Below, piece after piece: positions 43,708 to 51,146 of a DNA stretch of 64,000 nucleotides. The stretch is from Streptomyces diastaticus subsp. diastaticus. GTDB taxonomy: Bacteria > Actinomycetota > Actinomycetes > Streptomycetales > Streptomycetaceae. Both the position numbers and the translations under genes were made by a program. The notes beneath the pieces were generated by a model. It was not told the DNA's origin and searched no databases. It saw only the letters and a list, made by a program, of their open reading frames with translations. Every line of letters starts with the position of its first letter. Within the stretch, counting starts at the first letter, position 1. The stretch is from the NCBI RefSeq assembly GCF_011170125.1, contig NZ_BLLN01000005.1, forward strand, positions 2,232,001 to 2,296,000. Direction: 5' to 3'.

Positions 43708-44589
43708 ATGGTTCCGAGTAGACGACGAGGCATACGACGAAGGTCGCTCCTCGCCGGCGCGGCCGTGCTGGGCACGGCCGGGGCGGTGGGTACGACGGGC
43801 TGTTCACGGGTGCCGGAGGGCAGCACGCTGGAGCGGCTCCGCTCCGCCGGCATGGTCCGCCTGGGCATCGCGGGGGAGGTGCCCTTCGGGTACATCGACG
43901 AGAGCGGCGAGTTCACCGGAGAGGCTCCGGAACTCGCCAAGGTGATCTTCAAACGCCTGGGAATAGCCAACGTCCAGCCGGTGGCGACCGAGTTCGGCTC
44001 GCTCATACCCGGCCTGGGCTCCCAGCAGTTCGACGTGGTGTCGGCCGGCATGTACATCAACGAGGAACGGTGCGGCCAGGTCCTTTTCGCGGACCCGGAG
44101 TACCAGATGCTGGACGCCTTCATCGTCCCCAAGGGCAACCCGAAGAACCTCAGGAACTACCAGGACGTGGTCGAGTCCAAGGCCAAGTTCGCCACGGGCG
44201 CCGGGTACGCCGAGATCGAGTACGCCGTGGAGGCGGGGGTCCCCGAGCGGGACATCGTGATCCTCCAGGACCAGGTCGCCGGTCTCAACGCCGTCGAGTC
44301 CGGCCGCGTCGACGTCTTCGCCGGGACGGCGCTGACCACCCGCACGGTGGTCGCCAAGAGCCGCAAGGCCGAGGTCACCGAGCCCTTCGCCCCGCTGGTC
44401 GGCGGCAAGGAGCGGATCGACGGCGGCGGCTTCGCCTTCCGCCTCGACGACGCCGAGCTGCGGGACGCGGTCAACAAGGAGCTGCACAAGATGAAGAAGA
44501 GCGGTGAGCTCCTCCGCATCCTGCGCCCCTTCGGGTTCACGAAGAACGAGATGACCACCATGACGGCGAAGGAGCTCTGCGCCGCATGA
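43708..44589 (+). CDS. ehuB: Ehu-type ABC transporter substrate-binding lipoprotein (ectoine/amino acid)
   Basis: 293 residues, SBP family 3. The N-terminus carries a twin-arginine-type signal (RRRGIRRRSLLAGAAVLG) and lipobox with Cys32 (VGTTGC). The binding fold opens MVRLGIAGEVPFGYIDESGE and contains FDVVSAGMYINEERCGQVLF, a pattern typical of EhuB-like proteins. Ehu systems import ectoine and hydroxyectoine; here the ligand could instead be a related amino acid or amide. The start ATG at 43708 was chosen because it opens the Tat signal. Its stop overlaps the next start (ATGA). Confidence 0.88.
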   Translation: MVPSRRRGIRRRSLLAGAAVLGTAGAVGTTGCSRVPEGSTLERLRSAGMVRLGIAGEVPFGYIDESGEFTGEAPELAKVIFKRLGIANVQPVATEFGSLIPGLGSQQFDVVSAGMYINEERCGQVLFADPEYQMLDAFIVPKGNPKNLRNYQDVVESKAKFATGAGYAEIEYAVEAGVPERDIVILQDQVAGLNAVESGRVDVFAGTALTTRTVVAKSRKAEVTEPFAPLVGGKERIDGGGFAFRLDDAELRDAVNKELHKMKKSGELLRILRPFGFTKNEMTTMTAKELCAA

Positions 44590-45323
44590 CGACAGGTCTG
44601 TGGGAAAACTGGGTCCTTCCCGGTATCTGGGTCACCATCCAGCTGACGGTCTACAGTGCCGCCCTGGCCACCGTGGTGGCCTTCGGGATCGGCATGGCGC
44701 GCACGCACCGCTCGAAGTTCGTGCGCTTCCTGGCCGGCTTCTACACGGAGATCTTCCGGGGCACGTCGGCGCTGGTGCTGATGTTCTGGCTGTTCTTCGT
44801 GGTGCCGCCGCTCTTCGGCTGGCAGTTCGTGCCCATGTGGGCCGCCGTGCTGGCCCTCGGCCTCTCCTACGGCGCGTACGGCGCCGAGGTGGTGCGGGGC
44901 GCGCTCAACTCGGTCACCCCGGCTCAGCGCGAGGCGGGGGTCGCGCTCAGCTTCACGCCCTGGCAGCGGATGCGCCTGATCCTGCTGCCGCAGGCCGTGC
45001 CCGAGATGATTCCGCCCTTCAACAACCTGCTGATCGAGCTGCTCAAGGGCACCGCGATCGTCTCGCTGCTCGGCGTGGGTGACGTCTCCTTCGCCGCCTA
45101 CCTGGTGCGGCTGGCCACCCAGGAGAGCGCGCAGATCTACACGATCTCGCTGCTCATCTACTTCGTCATCGCCTTCGTCCTGACCCGGGGCATGCGCGCC
45201 CTGGAGGCCAAGGCCAAGGCCGGCATCGGGCAGAAGCCGGAGAAGGGGCCGGGCCTCATGGCCAGACTGGGCCTTCGGCAGCAGACCGAGCTTTCCGACA
45301 AGCCCGGAGGTGCCGGCATATGA
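44586..45323 (+). CDS. ehuC: Ehu-type ABC transporter permease (EhuC-like)
   Basis: 245-residue amino-acid-type permease (HisM/GlnP family). Membrane helices include WVTIQLTVYSAALATVVAFG, ALVLMFWLFFVVPPLFGW and IYTISLLIYFVIAFVLTRG. The ATPase-contact loop is REAGVALSFTPWQRMRLILLPQ. It overlaps ehuB by four bases and ehuD by four bases, so the transporter genes are translationally coupled. The C-terminal tail (~215-245) is charged and cytoplasmic. Confidence 0.9.
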   Translation: MTTGLWENWVLPGIWVTIQLTVYSAALATVVAFGIGMARTHRSKFVRFLAGFYTEIFRGTSALVLMFWLFFVVPPLFGWQFVPMWAAVLALGLSYGAYGAEVVRGALNSVTPAQREAGVALSFTPWQRMRLILLPQAVPEMIPPFNNLLIELLKGTAIVSLLGVGDVSFAAYLVRLATQESAQIYTISLLIYFVIAFVLTRGMRALEAKAKAGIGQKPEKGPGLMARLGLRQQTELSDKPGGAGI

Positions 45324-45970
45324 ACTGGGACTGGTCCGCTGTCGCCGACTTCATGCCGCGCTTCTGGGACGGGGTGCTCGTCACCCTCCAGGCCACGGTG
45401 ATCGGCTCGCTCATCTCCTTCAGCCTCGGGCTCGTCTGGGCCATCGCCTTCCGGGCGCCGACGCGGTTCGTCCGCTGGCCCGTCACGGTCGTCACCGAGT
45501 TCATCCGGAACACGCCGCTGCTGGTGCAGCTGTTCTTCCTCTTCTTCGTGCTGCCCGAGTGGGGTGTGCAGTTCTCCGCACTCACCACCGGCATCATCGC
45601 CATCGGCCTGCACTACTCGACGTACACCGCGCAGGTCTACCGCGCGGGCATCGACGCCGTGCCCGTCGGCCAGTGGGAGGCGGCGACCGCGCTGAGCCTG
45701 CCCGCCCGCCGCACCTGGACCGCGGTGATCCTGCCGCAGGCGATCCGCCGCGTCGTCCCGGCCCTCGGCAACTACGTCGTGTCGATGCTCAAGGACACGC
45801 CGCTGCTGGCCGGTATCGGCGTGCTGGAGATGCTCCAGCAGTCCCGCCTGGAGAGCGCCGCGACGTTCCAGTACACGGAACCGCTGACCGTCGTCGGCAT
45901 CGCCTTCATCCTCATCGCCTACCCGGCGTCTCTTCTTCTGCGAGCCCTGGAGCGTCGTCTTGTCCGCTGA
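45320..45970 (+). CDS. ehuD: Ehu-type ABC transporter permease (EhuD-like)
   Basis: 216-residue amino-acid-type permease, heterodimer partner of the preceding protein. First helix region FWDGVLVTLQATVIGSLISF; contact loop WEAATALSLPARRTWTAVIL followed by PQAIRRVVPALGNYVVSMLK, the conserved HisMQ signature. It ends LERRLVR, where the last codons overlap the TTG start of the ATPase gene. Confidence 0.9.
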   Translation: MNWDWSAVADFMPRFWDGVLVTLQATVIGSLISFSLGLVWAIAFRAPTRFVRWPVTVVTEFIRNTPLLVQLFFLFFVLPEWGVQFSALTTGIIAIGLHYSTYTAQVYRAGIDAVPVGQWEAATALSLPARRTWTAVILPQAIRRVVPALGNYVVSMLKDTPLLAGIGVLEMLQQSRLESAATFQYTEPLTVVGIAFILIAYPASLLLRALERRLVR

Positions 45971-46775
45971 CACCACCCCCAGCAACCAGGAAGCCAACCC
46001 CCCGGTGGACGGGAAGGAGCTGATCCGCTTCGACAAGGTCACCAAGCGGTTCGGCGGCAACACCGTCCTCGACGACCTGAGTTTCGGCGTCGACTCCGGC
46101 AAGCACGTCACCCTGATCGGCCCGTCCGGCTCGGGCAAGACCACGATCCTCAGACTCCTGATGACCCTGCTCAAGCCCGAGGAGGGCACCATCAGGGTCA
46201 ACGGCGACTACCTCACGCACGAGGAGCGGGGCGGCAAGCTGGTCCCGGCCGGGGAGAAGCACATCCGCGAGGTGCGCAAGAACATCGGGATGGTGTTCCA
46301 GCAGTTCAACCTCTTCCCCAACATGAGGGTGCTGCGGAACATCACCGAGGCGCCCGTCACCGTGCTCGGCCTCTCCAAGGACGAGGCGGAGTCCCGCGCG
46401 CGTGACCTGCTGGAGCTGGTCGGCCTCACCGAGCACCTCGACAAGTACCCCTCGCAGCTCTCCGGCGGCCAGCAGCAGCGCGTCGCCATCGCCCGCGCAC
46501 TGGCGATGCGGCCGCAGGTGCTGCTGCTGGACGAGGTCACCTCGGCGCTCGACCCGGAACTGGTCGCGGGCGTCCTCGACGTGCTGCGCGACATCGCGCG
46601 CAGCACCGACATCACGATGCTCTGCGTCACCCACGAGATGAACTTCGCCCGGGACATCTCGGACCAGGTCATGATGTTCGACGAGGGCCACATCATCGAG
46701 ACCGGCACCGCCGAGAAGATCTTCGGCGACCCGGACCACACCCGGACCCGCGAGTTCCTCAGCGCGGTCCTCTGA
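45960..46775 (+). CDS. ehuA: Ehu-type ABC transporter ATP-binding protein (EhuA-like)
   Basis: 271-residue ATPase of the amino-acid (GlnQ/HisP) class. Walker A GPSGSGKTT, Q-loop MVFQQFNLFPNMRVLRNI, signature LSGGQQQRVAIARALAM, Walker B VLLLDEVTSALDPEL and switch His in CVTHEM are all intact. An unusual TTG start at 45960 is inferred from overlap with the ehuD end and a GGAG upstream; the first downstream ATG would lie inside the ATPase fold. Last gene of the transporter operon, followed by a terminator. Confidence 0.9.
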   Translation: MSADTTPSNQEANPPVDGKELIRFDKVTKRFGGNTVLDDLSFGVDSGKHVTLIGPSGSGKTTILRLLMTLLKPEEGTIRVNGDYLTHEERGGKLVPAGEKHIREVRKNIGMVFQQFNLFPNMRVLRNITEAPVTVLGLSKDEAESRARDLLELVGLTEHLDKYPSQLSGGQQQRVAIARALAMRPQVLLLDEVTSALDPELVAGVLDVLRDIARSTDITMLCVTHEMNFARDISDQVMMFDEGHIIETGTAEKIFGDPDHTRTREFLSAVL

Positions 46776-46789
46776 CCCTCGGTCCCACC

Positions 46790-46830
46790 GCGAAGGGCCG
46801 GTACGCCACCACGGCGCACCGGCCCTTCGC
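46790..46830 (+). terminator. Terminator of the ehu operon
   Basis: Perfect 13-base arms (46790-46802 and 46818-46830), 15-base loop, 15 bases past the ehuA stop. Confidence 0.75.
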
Positions 46831-46996
46831 CGTGCGCCCCCGTGCGCTCACGGGTATGCCCCCGGCATGTGCCAGAGTGGCGCGTTCCTGACCAGCGGGA
46901 CGGACAGTCGTCCAACACCCGGGCGCATGAGGGGGCTTGGCGGTTATCGTGACGATGAGCCCAGCGATCCACGTCCGGCCCATGCAGGGGGAAACC

Positions 46997-47740
46997 GTGG
47001 CACTGACGTACGAGTCCGCCGCCCCGTACCGCTCCGTACGCAGGGCGCTGCGCATCCTGGAGACCGTCTCCCGCCACTCCTCGGGCATCAGCGAGTCACG
47101 CATCGCCGCCGCCACCGGCCTGCCCCGCTCCGAGGTGGCCCCGCTGCTGCGGATGCTCCGCGCCGAGGAGTACGTCCGGCTGCTGCCCGAGGGCGGGTAC
47201 GTCGCCGGGACCCCCGGCACGGAGCCCGCGGGGGCCGTGGTGCGCGGGCGGCTCCAGCGGCGCCTGGAGCGGCTGCGTGACACCATCGGGGCGGCCGTGT
47301 ACGTCAGCCGGTACGTGGACGGGGAGATCCGGGTCACCGACGTCGCGGACGGGCCCGCGGCACCACGGGTCAACGAGTGGGTCGACTTCCGGTCGGCGGC
47401 GCACGCGAGCGCCGTCGGCAAGAGCCTGCTGAGCCAGCTCGACGTGAACGGGCGGCGGGACCACCTCGCGCGGCACCGGCCCGCGCGGCTGACCTCGCGG
47501 ACGATCACCAGCGAGCGGGCGCTCTTCACCCGCCTGGAGGCGCACGTGCCGAGTGTGCCCGTGCTCGACCTCCAGGAGTACGCGGTGGGGACCGTCTGCG
47601 CGGCGGTGCCCCTGACCGCGGGCTCCTCCGCCAACTGCCTCGCGCTCTCCCTGCCGGTGGAACACGCCCACCGCCTCCACGACGCGGCCCTCGCCCTGAA
47701 CCGCCACGCGGCTCCCGTCCTTCTGTCCCTGGCCCTGTGA
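46997..47740 (+). CDS. IclR-family transcriptional regulator
   Basis: 247 residues. The N-terminal winged HTH (~10-70) reads RALRILETVSRHSSGISESR with recognition segment TGLPRSEVAPLLRMLRAEEY. The C-terminal IclR effector domain (~75-245) has WVDFRSAAHASAVGKSLLSQ and EYAVGTVCAAVPLT. It probably controls the adjacent Ehu/amidase/isomerase genes in response to a pathway intermediate. The start GTG at 46997 is preferred because AGGGGGAAA lies just upstream; in-frame ATGs at 46955 and 46982 are alternatives. Confidence 0.9.
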   Translation: MALTYESAAPYRSVRRALRILETVSRHSSGISESRIAAATGLPRSEVAPLLRMLRAEEYVRLLPEGGYVAGTPGTEPAGAVVRGRLQRRLERLRDTIGAAVYVSRYVDGEIRVTDVADGPAAPRVNEWVDFRSAAHASAVGKSLLSQLDVNGRRDHLARHRPARLTSRTITSERALFTRLEAHVPSVPVLDLQEYAVGTVCAAVPLTAGSSANCLALSLPVEHAHRLHDAALALNRHAAPVLLSLAL

Positions 47741-47757
47741 CCCGCGGCCGCCCCGGG

Positions 47758-48207
47758 TCAGGAGGGCTCCCGCTGCCCCCAGCCGAGGTCGGCGGAGAGC
47801 CAGTGTTCGGGCTGGAGGCTGAGGGTGAGGAGCCCGGCGGAGTCGGTGGCGGTCACGCCGCTGCCGGAGACGTAGTCGTCGACGCCCTCGGCGTCGAGGT
47901 AGCGGGACGCCTCGGTGACCATGTCGGCCACGGTCGTGGGGGTGGCGGCGACCACCGGCCCGTCCACGCTGACGTAGACGTACGTGGGCACCGTGCGCTG
48001 CACGAGGAGGCTGAAGCGCCCGGCGGCCGAGATGAGCCGCGCCTTGGCCGAGTCGGCTCCGGTGATCACCCGGACCTGGCCGCCGGGCTCGTACCAGTAC
48101 CAGATCGGCACGGTCAGCGGCGCCCGGCCGTCGCCCCGCTCCACCGCCAGGGACGCCACGTGCCGGCCGGCGAGGAATTCCTCGCGCTCCTGTCGGTCGA
48201 GTGCCAT
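47758..48207 (-). CDS. Pyridoxamine-5'-phosphate-oxidase-like flavin/F420-binding protein
   Basis: 149-residue split-barrel protein. Typical opening LDRQEREEFLAGRHVASLAV, then PLTVPIWYWYEPGGQVRVITG and SAKARLISAAGRFSLLVQR, the cofactor-binding strand region. Such small proteins bind FMN or deazaflavin F420 and include many uncharacterised actinobacterial reductases. The start ATG at 48207 is followed by the family opening; the longer frame is not supported. It ends 18 bases from the convergent IclR stop. Substrate unknown. Confidence 0.85.
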   Translation of the reverse strand: MALDRQEREEFLAGRHVASLAVERGDGRAPLTVPIWYWYEPGGQVRVITGADSAKARLISAAGRFSLLVQRTVPTYVYVSVDGPVVAATPTTVADMVTEASRYLDAEGVDDYVSGSGVTATDSAGLLTLSLQPEHWLSADLGWGQREPS

Positions 48208-48402
48208 GGGAAGGGTCCTTTCGTCGCGCCGCCCGCTGGGCCGTCCTCTGGGTTGATGCCAGGCAGGGGCCCCGGTCTCGCGCGCGGACGCCGCCTCTCC
48301 CCCGAACGGACGCGGCCGGGGCGGCCGCGCCCGGTGTGAGGCGGGCCACGGCCACGTGGTCGGGAGCACCGCGCGGACCAGGTATTATTTTCTCGTCAGC
48401 AG

Positions 48403-48476
48403 GCGCCGCTAGCTCAGTTGGTTAGAGCAGCTGACTCTTAATCAGCGGGTCCGGGGTTCGAGTCCCTGGCGGCGCA
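48403..48476 (+). tRNA. tRNA-Lys(CTT), copy 2
   Basis: Identical 74 nucleotides to copy 1, anticodon CTT, CCA not encoded. A good -10 element TATTAT lies at 48383-48388, placing the start of transcription about 8 bases before the mature 5' end; no strong -35 is visible. Confidence 0.97.
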
Positions 48477-48487
48477 CAGACAGACGG

Positions 48488-48513
48488 AAGCCCCTCGCGG
48501 AAGCGGGGGGCTT
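48488..48513 (+). terminator. Terminator after tRNA-Lys copy 2
   Basis: 11-base arms (48488-48498 and 48503-48513) with one G-U pair and a GGAA loop, followed by TT. Core is identical to the terminator after tRNA copy 1. Confidence 0.85.
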
Positions 48514-48714
48514 TTGCCGTCCCGGCCCCGGGCGGAGCGGGAGGACGGAACGCGGTGCGGCCCCGGAGAGGACCGTCTCCGGGGCCACACCCGATCCGCG
48601 GTCCGGCCTGCTCACGGGGCGCGGCCGGACGGCGGGTCCGGTGGCGGCGCGATGCCGCGCGGGTGGGGGGTCACCGCCGGGGTGCGGCGGTGCCGACTGC
48701 TGCGGAGCGTCGGA

Positions 48715-49317
48715 TCAGAACTTGACGTCGGCGCAGGAGTAGAAGGCGTTACCGGTGTCGTGGACGTTCCAGACGGCCAGGATCACGTGCTTCCCGGACT
48801 TCTGGGTGGGCATGGTGCCCTGGTGGGACAGGGTGGCCGGCGGCTGCTGGCCGCCGTAGGGCAGCGTCAGGAAGGGCTGCGACTCCAGGGAGGCCCTGGT
48901 GAGCGGCTTGCTGGAGTCCCAGCCGTCCTTGGTGATGTAGTAGCGGAAGTCCGTGGTGGCGTGCCGGGCGGTGAACTGCCACCGGAAGGTGTAGCCCTGT
49001 CCGCCGGTGACCTGGGTGGCCGGCCAGTCGGACCCGTTCGGCGCCTTCGCGGCGTCGAGCTGCTTGAAGCCGGCGTTGCCGGCGGAGCAGAGCGCGCCGT
49101 CGGCGGGGCCGGCCGCCGGGAAGCCCTTCGGGCCCTCGACGCTCTGCGGCTCCCACTGGATCGAGCCACAGTTGCTGACGGTGCCGTTGGCACACAGCTT
49201 CGCCCGGCTGATGGGCTGGTCGACGTAGCCGTGGCTGCTGGCGCCGCCGGTGGCGAAGGCGAGCGCGCCGAGCGTGGCTGCGCCGACGACGGCCGCGTAT
49301 GTCTTCTTGTTTCGCAT
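48715..49317 (-). CDS. lpmP: Lytic polysaccharide monooxygenase, AA10 (chitin/cellulose-active), LpmP-like
   Basis: 200-residue secreted copper oxygenase that cleaves crystalline polysaccharide. A signal peptide ending ATGGASS exposes His29 as the mature N-terminus; His119 (FTARHATTDF) completes the histidine brace. Four cysteines could form disulphides. Single-domain, without extra carbohydrate modules. It lies a few genes from cslA-glxA, the position of the S. coelicolor LPMO reported to assist deposition of the CslA/GlxA-dependent wall glycan; the symbol rests on that synteny. A DasR-type operator sits ~52 bases upstream. Confidence 0.93.
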   Translation of the reverse strand: MRNKKTYAAVVGAATLGALAFATGGASSHGYVDQPISRAKLCANGTVSNCGSIQWEPQSVEGPKGFPAAGPADGALCSAGNAGFKQLDAAKAPNGSDWPATQVTGGQGYTFRWQFTARHATTDFRYYITKDGWDSSKPLTRASLESQPFLTLPYGGQQPPATLSHQGTMPTQKSGKHVILAVWNVHDTGNAFYSCADVKF

Positions 49318-49734
49318 GGTGCCGCTCCCTGGGGGACGTGGGGGAACTCCGGTGAGGCGTGCGCACTGCGGTCTAGACCAAAGCCGAGATTAGAGCGGCC
49401 ACATCACCATGTCCATACCAATCGCGGAACTGGGACAGCGGCACCTCTGACGTGGTATTACCTTCCGGCCACCCCCTCCGGCGCCAGTGGTCTCTACCGC
49501 CGCGTCTCACCAGCCCCAGGAATAGGCGCAGGTCAACGGGGGCCTCTCGGAACCACCACGGCAGGCCGGGGGTACACAGGTACAGGGGCCGGTATCGAGC
49601 GTTTTCACCCGATCCGGCCCCTTGACGTGAACCGCTCCCCGACTTCCGCCGGCTTTCGCCCCAGGGCCGCCCCGCGTTCCGCCGGTGTTCGCGCGCGTCC
49701 GTCCGAGCAGCCGTACGCTCCCACTGACGTCCGC
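49318..49734. other. Intergenic region upstream of the LPMO gene
   Basis: 417 bases between two leftward genes. Contains the DasR-like site and an AT-richer stretch at 49380-49500 that probably carries the LPMO promoter. No gene seen. Confidence 0.55.
49369..49380. promoter_or_regulatory. DasR-type operator (dre) upstream of LPMO gene
   Basis: CGGTCTAGACCA matches the DasR core TGGTCTAGACCA at 11 of 12 positions, with the palindrome GGTCTAGACC perfect. DasR is the N-acetylglucosamine-responsive GntR repressor of chitin-use genes in streptomycetes, so control of a chitin-active LPMO is expected. Confidence 0.75.
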
Positions 49735-51135
49735 TCAGTTCCCGGCGGTCCACCCGGTGCAGAACGCCACGGTCAGGTCGCGCACCAGCGCCTTGCGCTC
49801 GTACCCGTCCAGCTCGACGAGGCCGCGCGCGGTCAGCCGCCGCACCGTCTCCTCCACCGCGTCGACCGCCTCGCCGAGCAGGGTGTCCCGGTGCAGTGCG
49901 TCGAGCGCGGCCAGCCGTCGGCGCCCCATCGCCGCCGCCACCTCGGGCGCGTACTCGATCCGCACCGGCTGCACCGCGAAGACCTCGAGACCGGCCACCG
50001 CCGCCGCCCCGGCCACCAGCCCGGTCAGCTCCTCGGCCACCGCCTCGGTGTGCCGCAGCGTCGGCACACCCGGCCGGAAGGCGTCCACCGGCCGCCGTGA
50101 CACCACCCGGGCGAGCGCCGCCTCCGCGCACTCGCCGAGGTGGCGGGGCACGTCGTCCACGGCGTGCGCGGCCCGCGCGGTGTCGGTCACCCGCCACACC
50201 ACGTGCAGCACGACGCGGACCGCCACGCCGTCGGCGTCCACCGCGGGCAGCGGCTCACTGCGCCAGTGCCGCAGCCGTACGTCCACCCGGCGGCGGGCCA
50301 GCAGCGGGTTCAGCCAGACCAGCCCGGTCCGGCGCACCGTCCCCCGGTACCGGCCGAAGCGGCCCTGCACCCAGGCCCACCCGGTCCTCCCCCGGGCCAG
50401 CCCGCCGAGCGACACCGCCGTCAGCGCCCCGGCCCCGGCGGCCAGCCCCCAGGCCGCCACTTCGCCGAGCTGCGCCCCGGCCGGGGGCAGCCACGCCACC
50501 GCCGGGAGCAGGCCGCCCCACCACAGGGCGGTCCCGGCGGTGGCCGCCCCGCCCGCCGCGACGGCCACCGCGAGGCCACCCGGCAAGGAGGGCGCGGGCC
50601 GTTCCGCCGGGACCGCCGCGTCCAGAGCGGGCGGGCAGTGCAGCGGTCCGCGATGCCCTGCGGCGTCCGGCCCGGCCGGCCGGGCGGCGCCCCGCGCCAC
50701 CGCCGCGGTGTACCGCGCGCCGGGGTCCGGCCGCAGCGTGAACGGGTCGGGCGGGCGTCCGGGGGCCGCCCGCCCACCCTCCTCGGGCTCCTCACGGAAG
50801 AGCAGGTGGACGGGGATCTCCATGGTGTCCGCGTTACGGATGAGGCGGACGGCCCGCGACGGAGGCGGGGAGACCTCCGGGGTCTCGGTGGCGGCGACCG
50901 GGGCGGAGCCGACGGCCGACCCGGTGGCGGCCCCCGGTCCGGGCGCCGGCGGACCGGCGGGCGTGCCGGCGTCGGGGGGCGCGGGGCGCTCCGCCCCGGC
51001 GGGCGTGGCCGTGCCCGGGACCGCCGGGTCCGGGCCGGCCGCGGACGGGTCGGCGGGGCCGGGGAGCCCGGCGTGTGCCACCGGTTCCGCGAGGCCGCCG
51101 CGCTCCCGGCCGGTACCGCTGCTGGTGGTGCTCAT
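49735..51135 (-). CDS. SPFH/band 7 domain membrane protein
   Basis: 466 residues. A disordered Pro/Ala/Gly-rich N-terminus (~1-95) and a short conserved-looking block MEIPVHLLFREE (~103) precede two or more hydrophobic helices (~180-240). A band-7-like domain follows (~260-380: GLVWLNPLLARRRVDVRLRH, DGVAVRVVLHVVWRVTDTARA) and a helical C-terminus with EIEYAPEVAAAMGRRR-like assembly region. SPFH proteins scaffold membrane microdomains. The start ATG at 51135 has GGAGG upstream. It lies between the LPMO and NlpC-type genes, so a role at the tip wall-synthesis site is plausible but unproven. Confidence 0.82.
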   Translation of the reverse strand: MSTTSSGTGRERGGLAEPVAHAGLPGPADPSAAGPDPAVPGTATPAGAERPAPPDAGTPAGPPAPGPGAATGSAVGSAPVAATETPEVSPPPSRAVRLIRNADTMEIPVHLLFREEPEEGGRAAPGRPPDPFTLRPDPGARYTAAVARGAARPAGPDAAGHRGPLHCPPALDAAVPAERPAPSLPGGLAVAVAAGGAATAGTALWWGGLLPAVAWLPPAGAQLGEVAAWGLAAGAGALTAVSLGGLARGRTGWAWVQGRFGRYRGTVRRTGLVWLNPLLARRRVDVRLRHWRSEPLPAVDADGVAVRVVLHVVWRVTDTARAAHAVDDVPRHLGECAEAALARVVSRRPVDAFRPGVPTLRHTEAVAEELTGLVAGAAAVAGLEVFAVQPVRIEYAPEVAAAMGRRRLAALDALHRDTLLGEAVDAVEETVRRLTARGLVELDGYERKALVRDLTVAFCTGWTAGN

Positions 51136-51146
51136 CCGTGCCTCCG

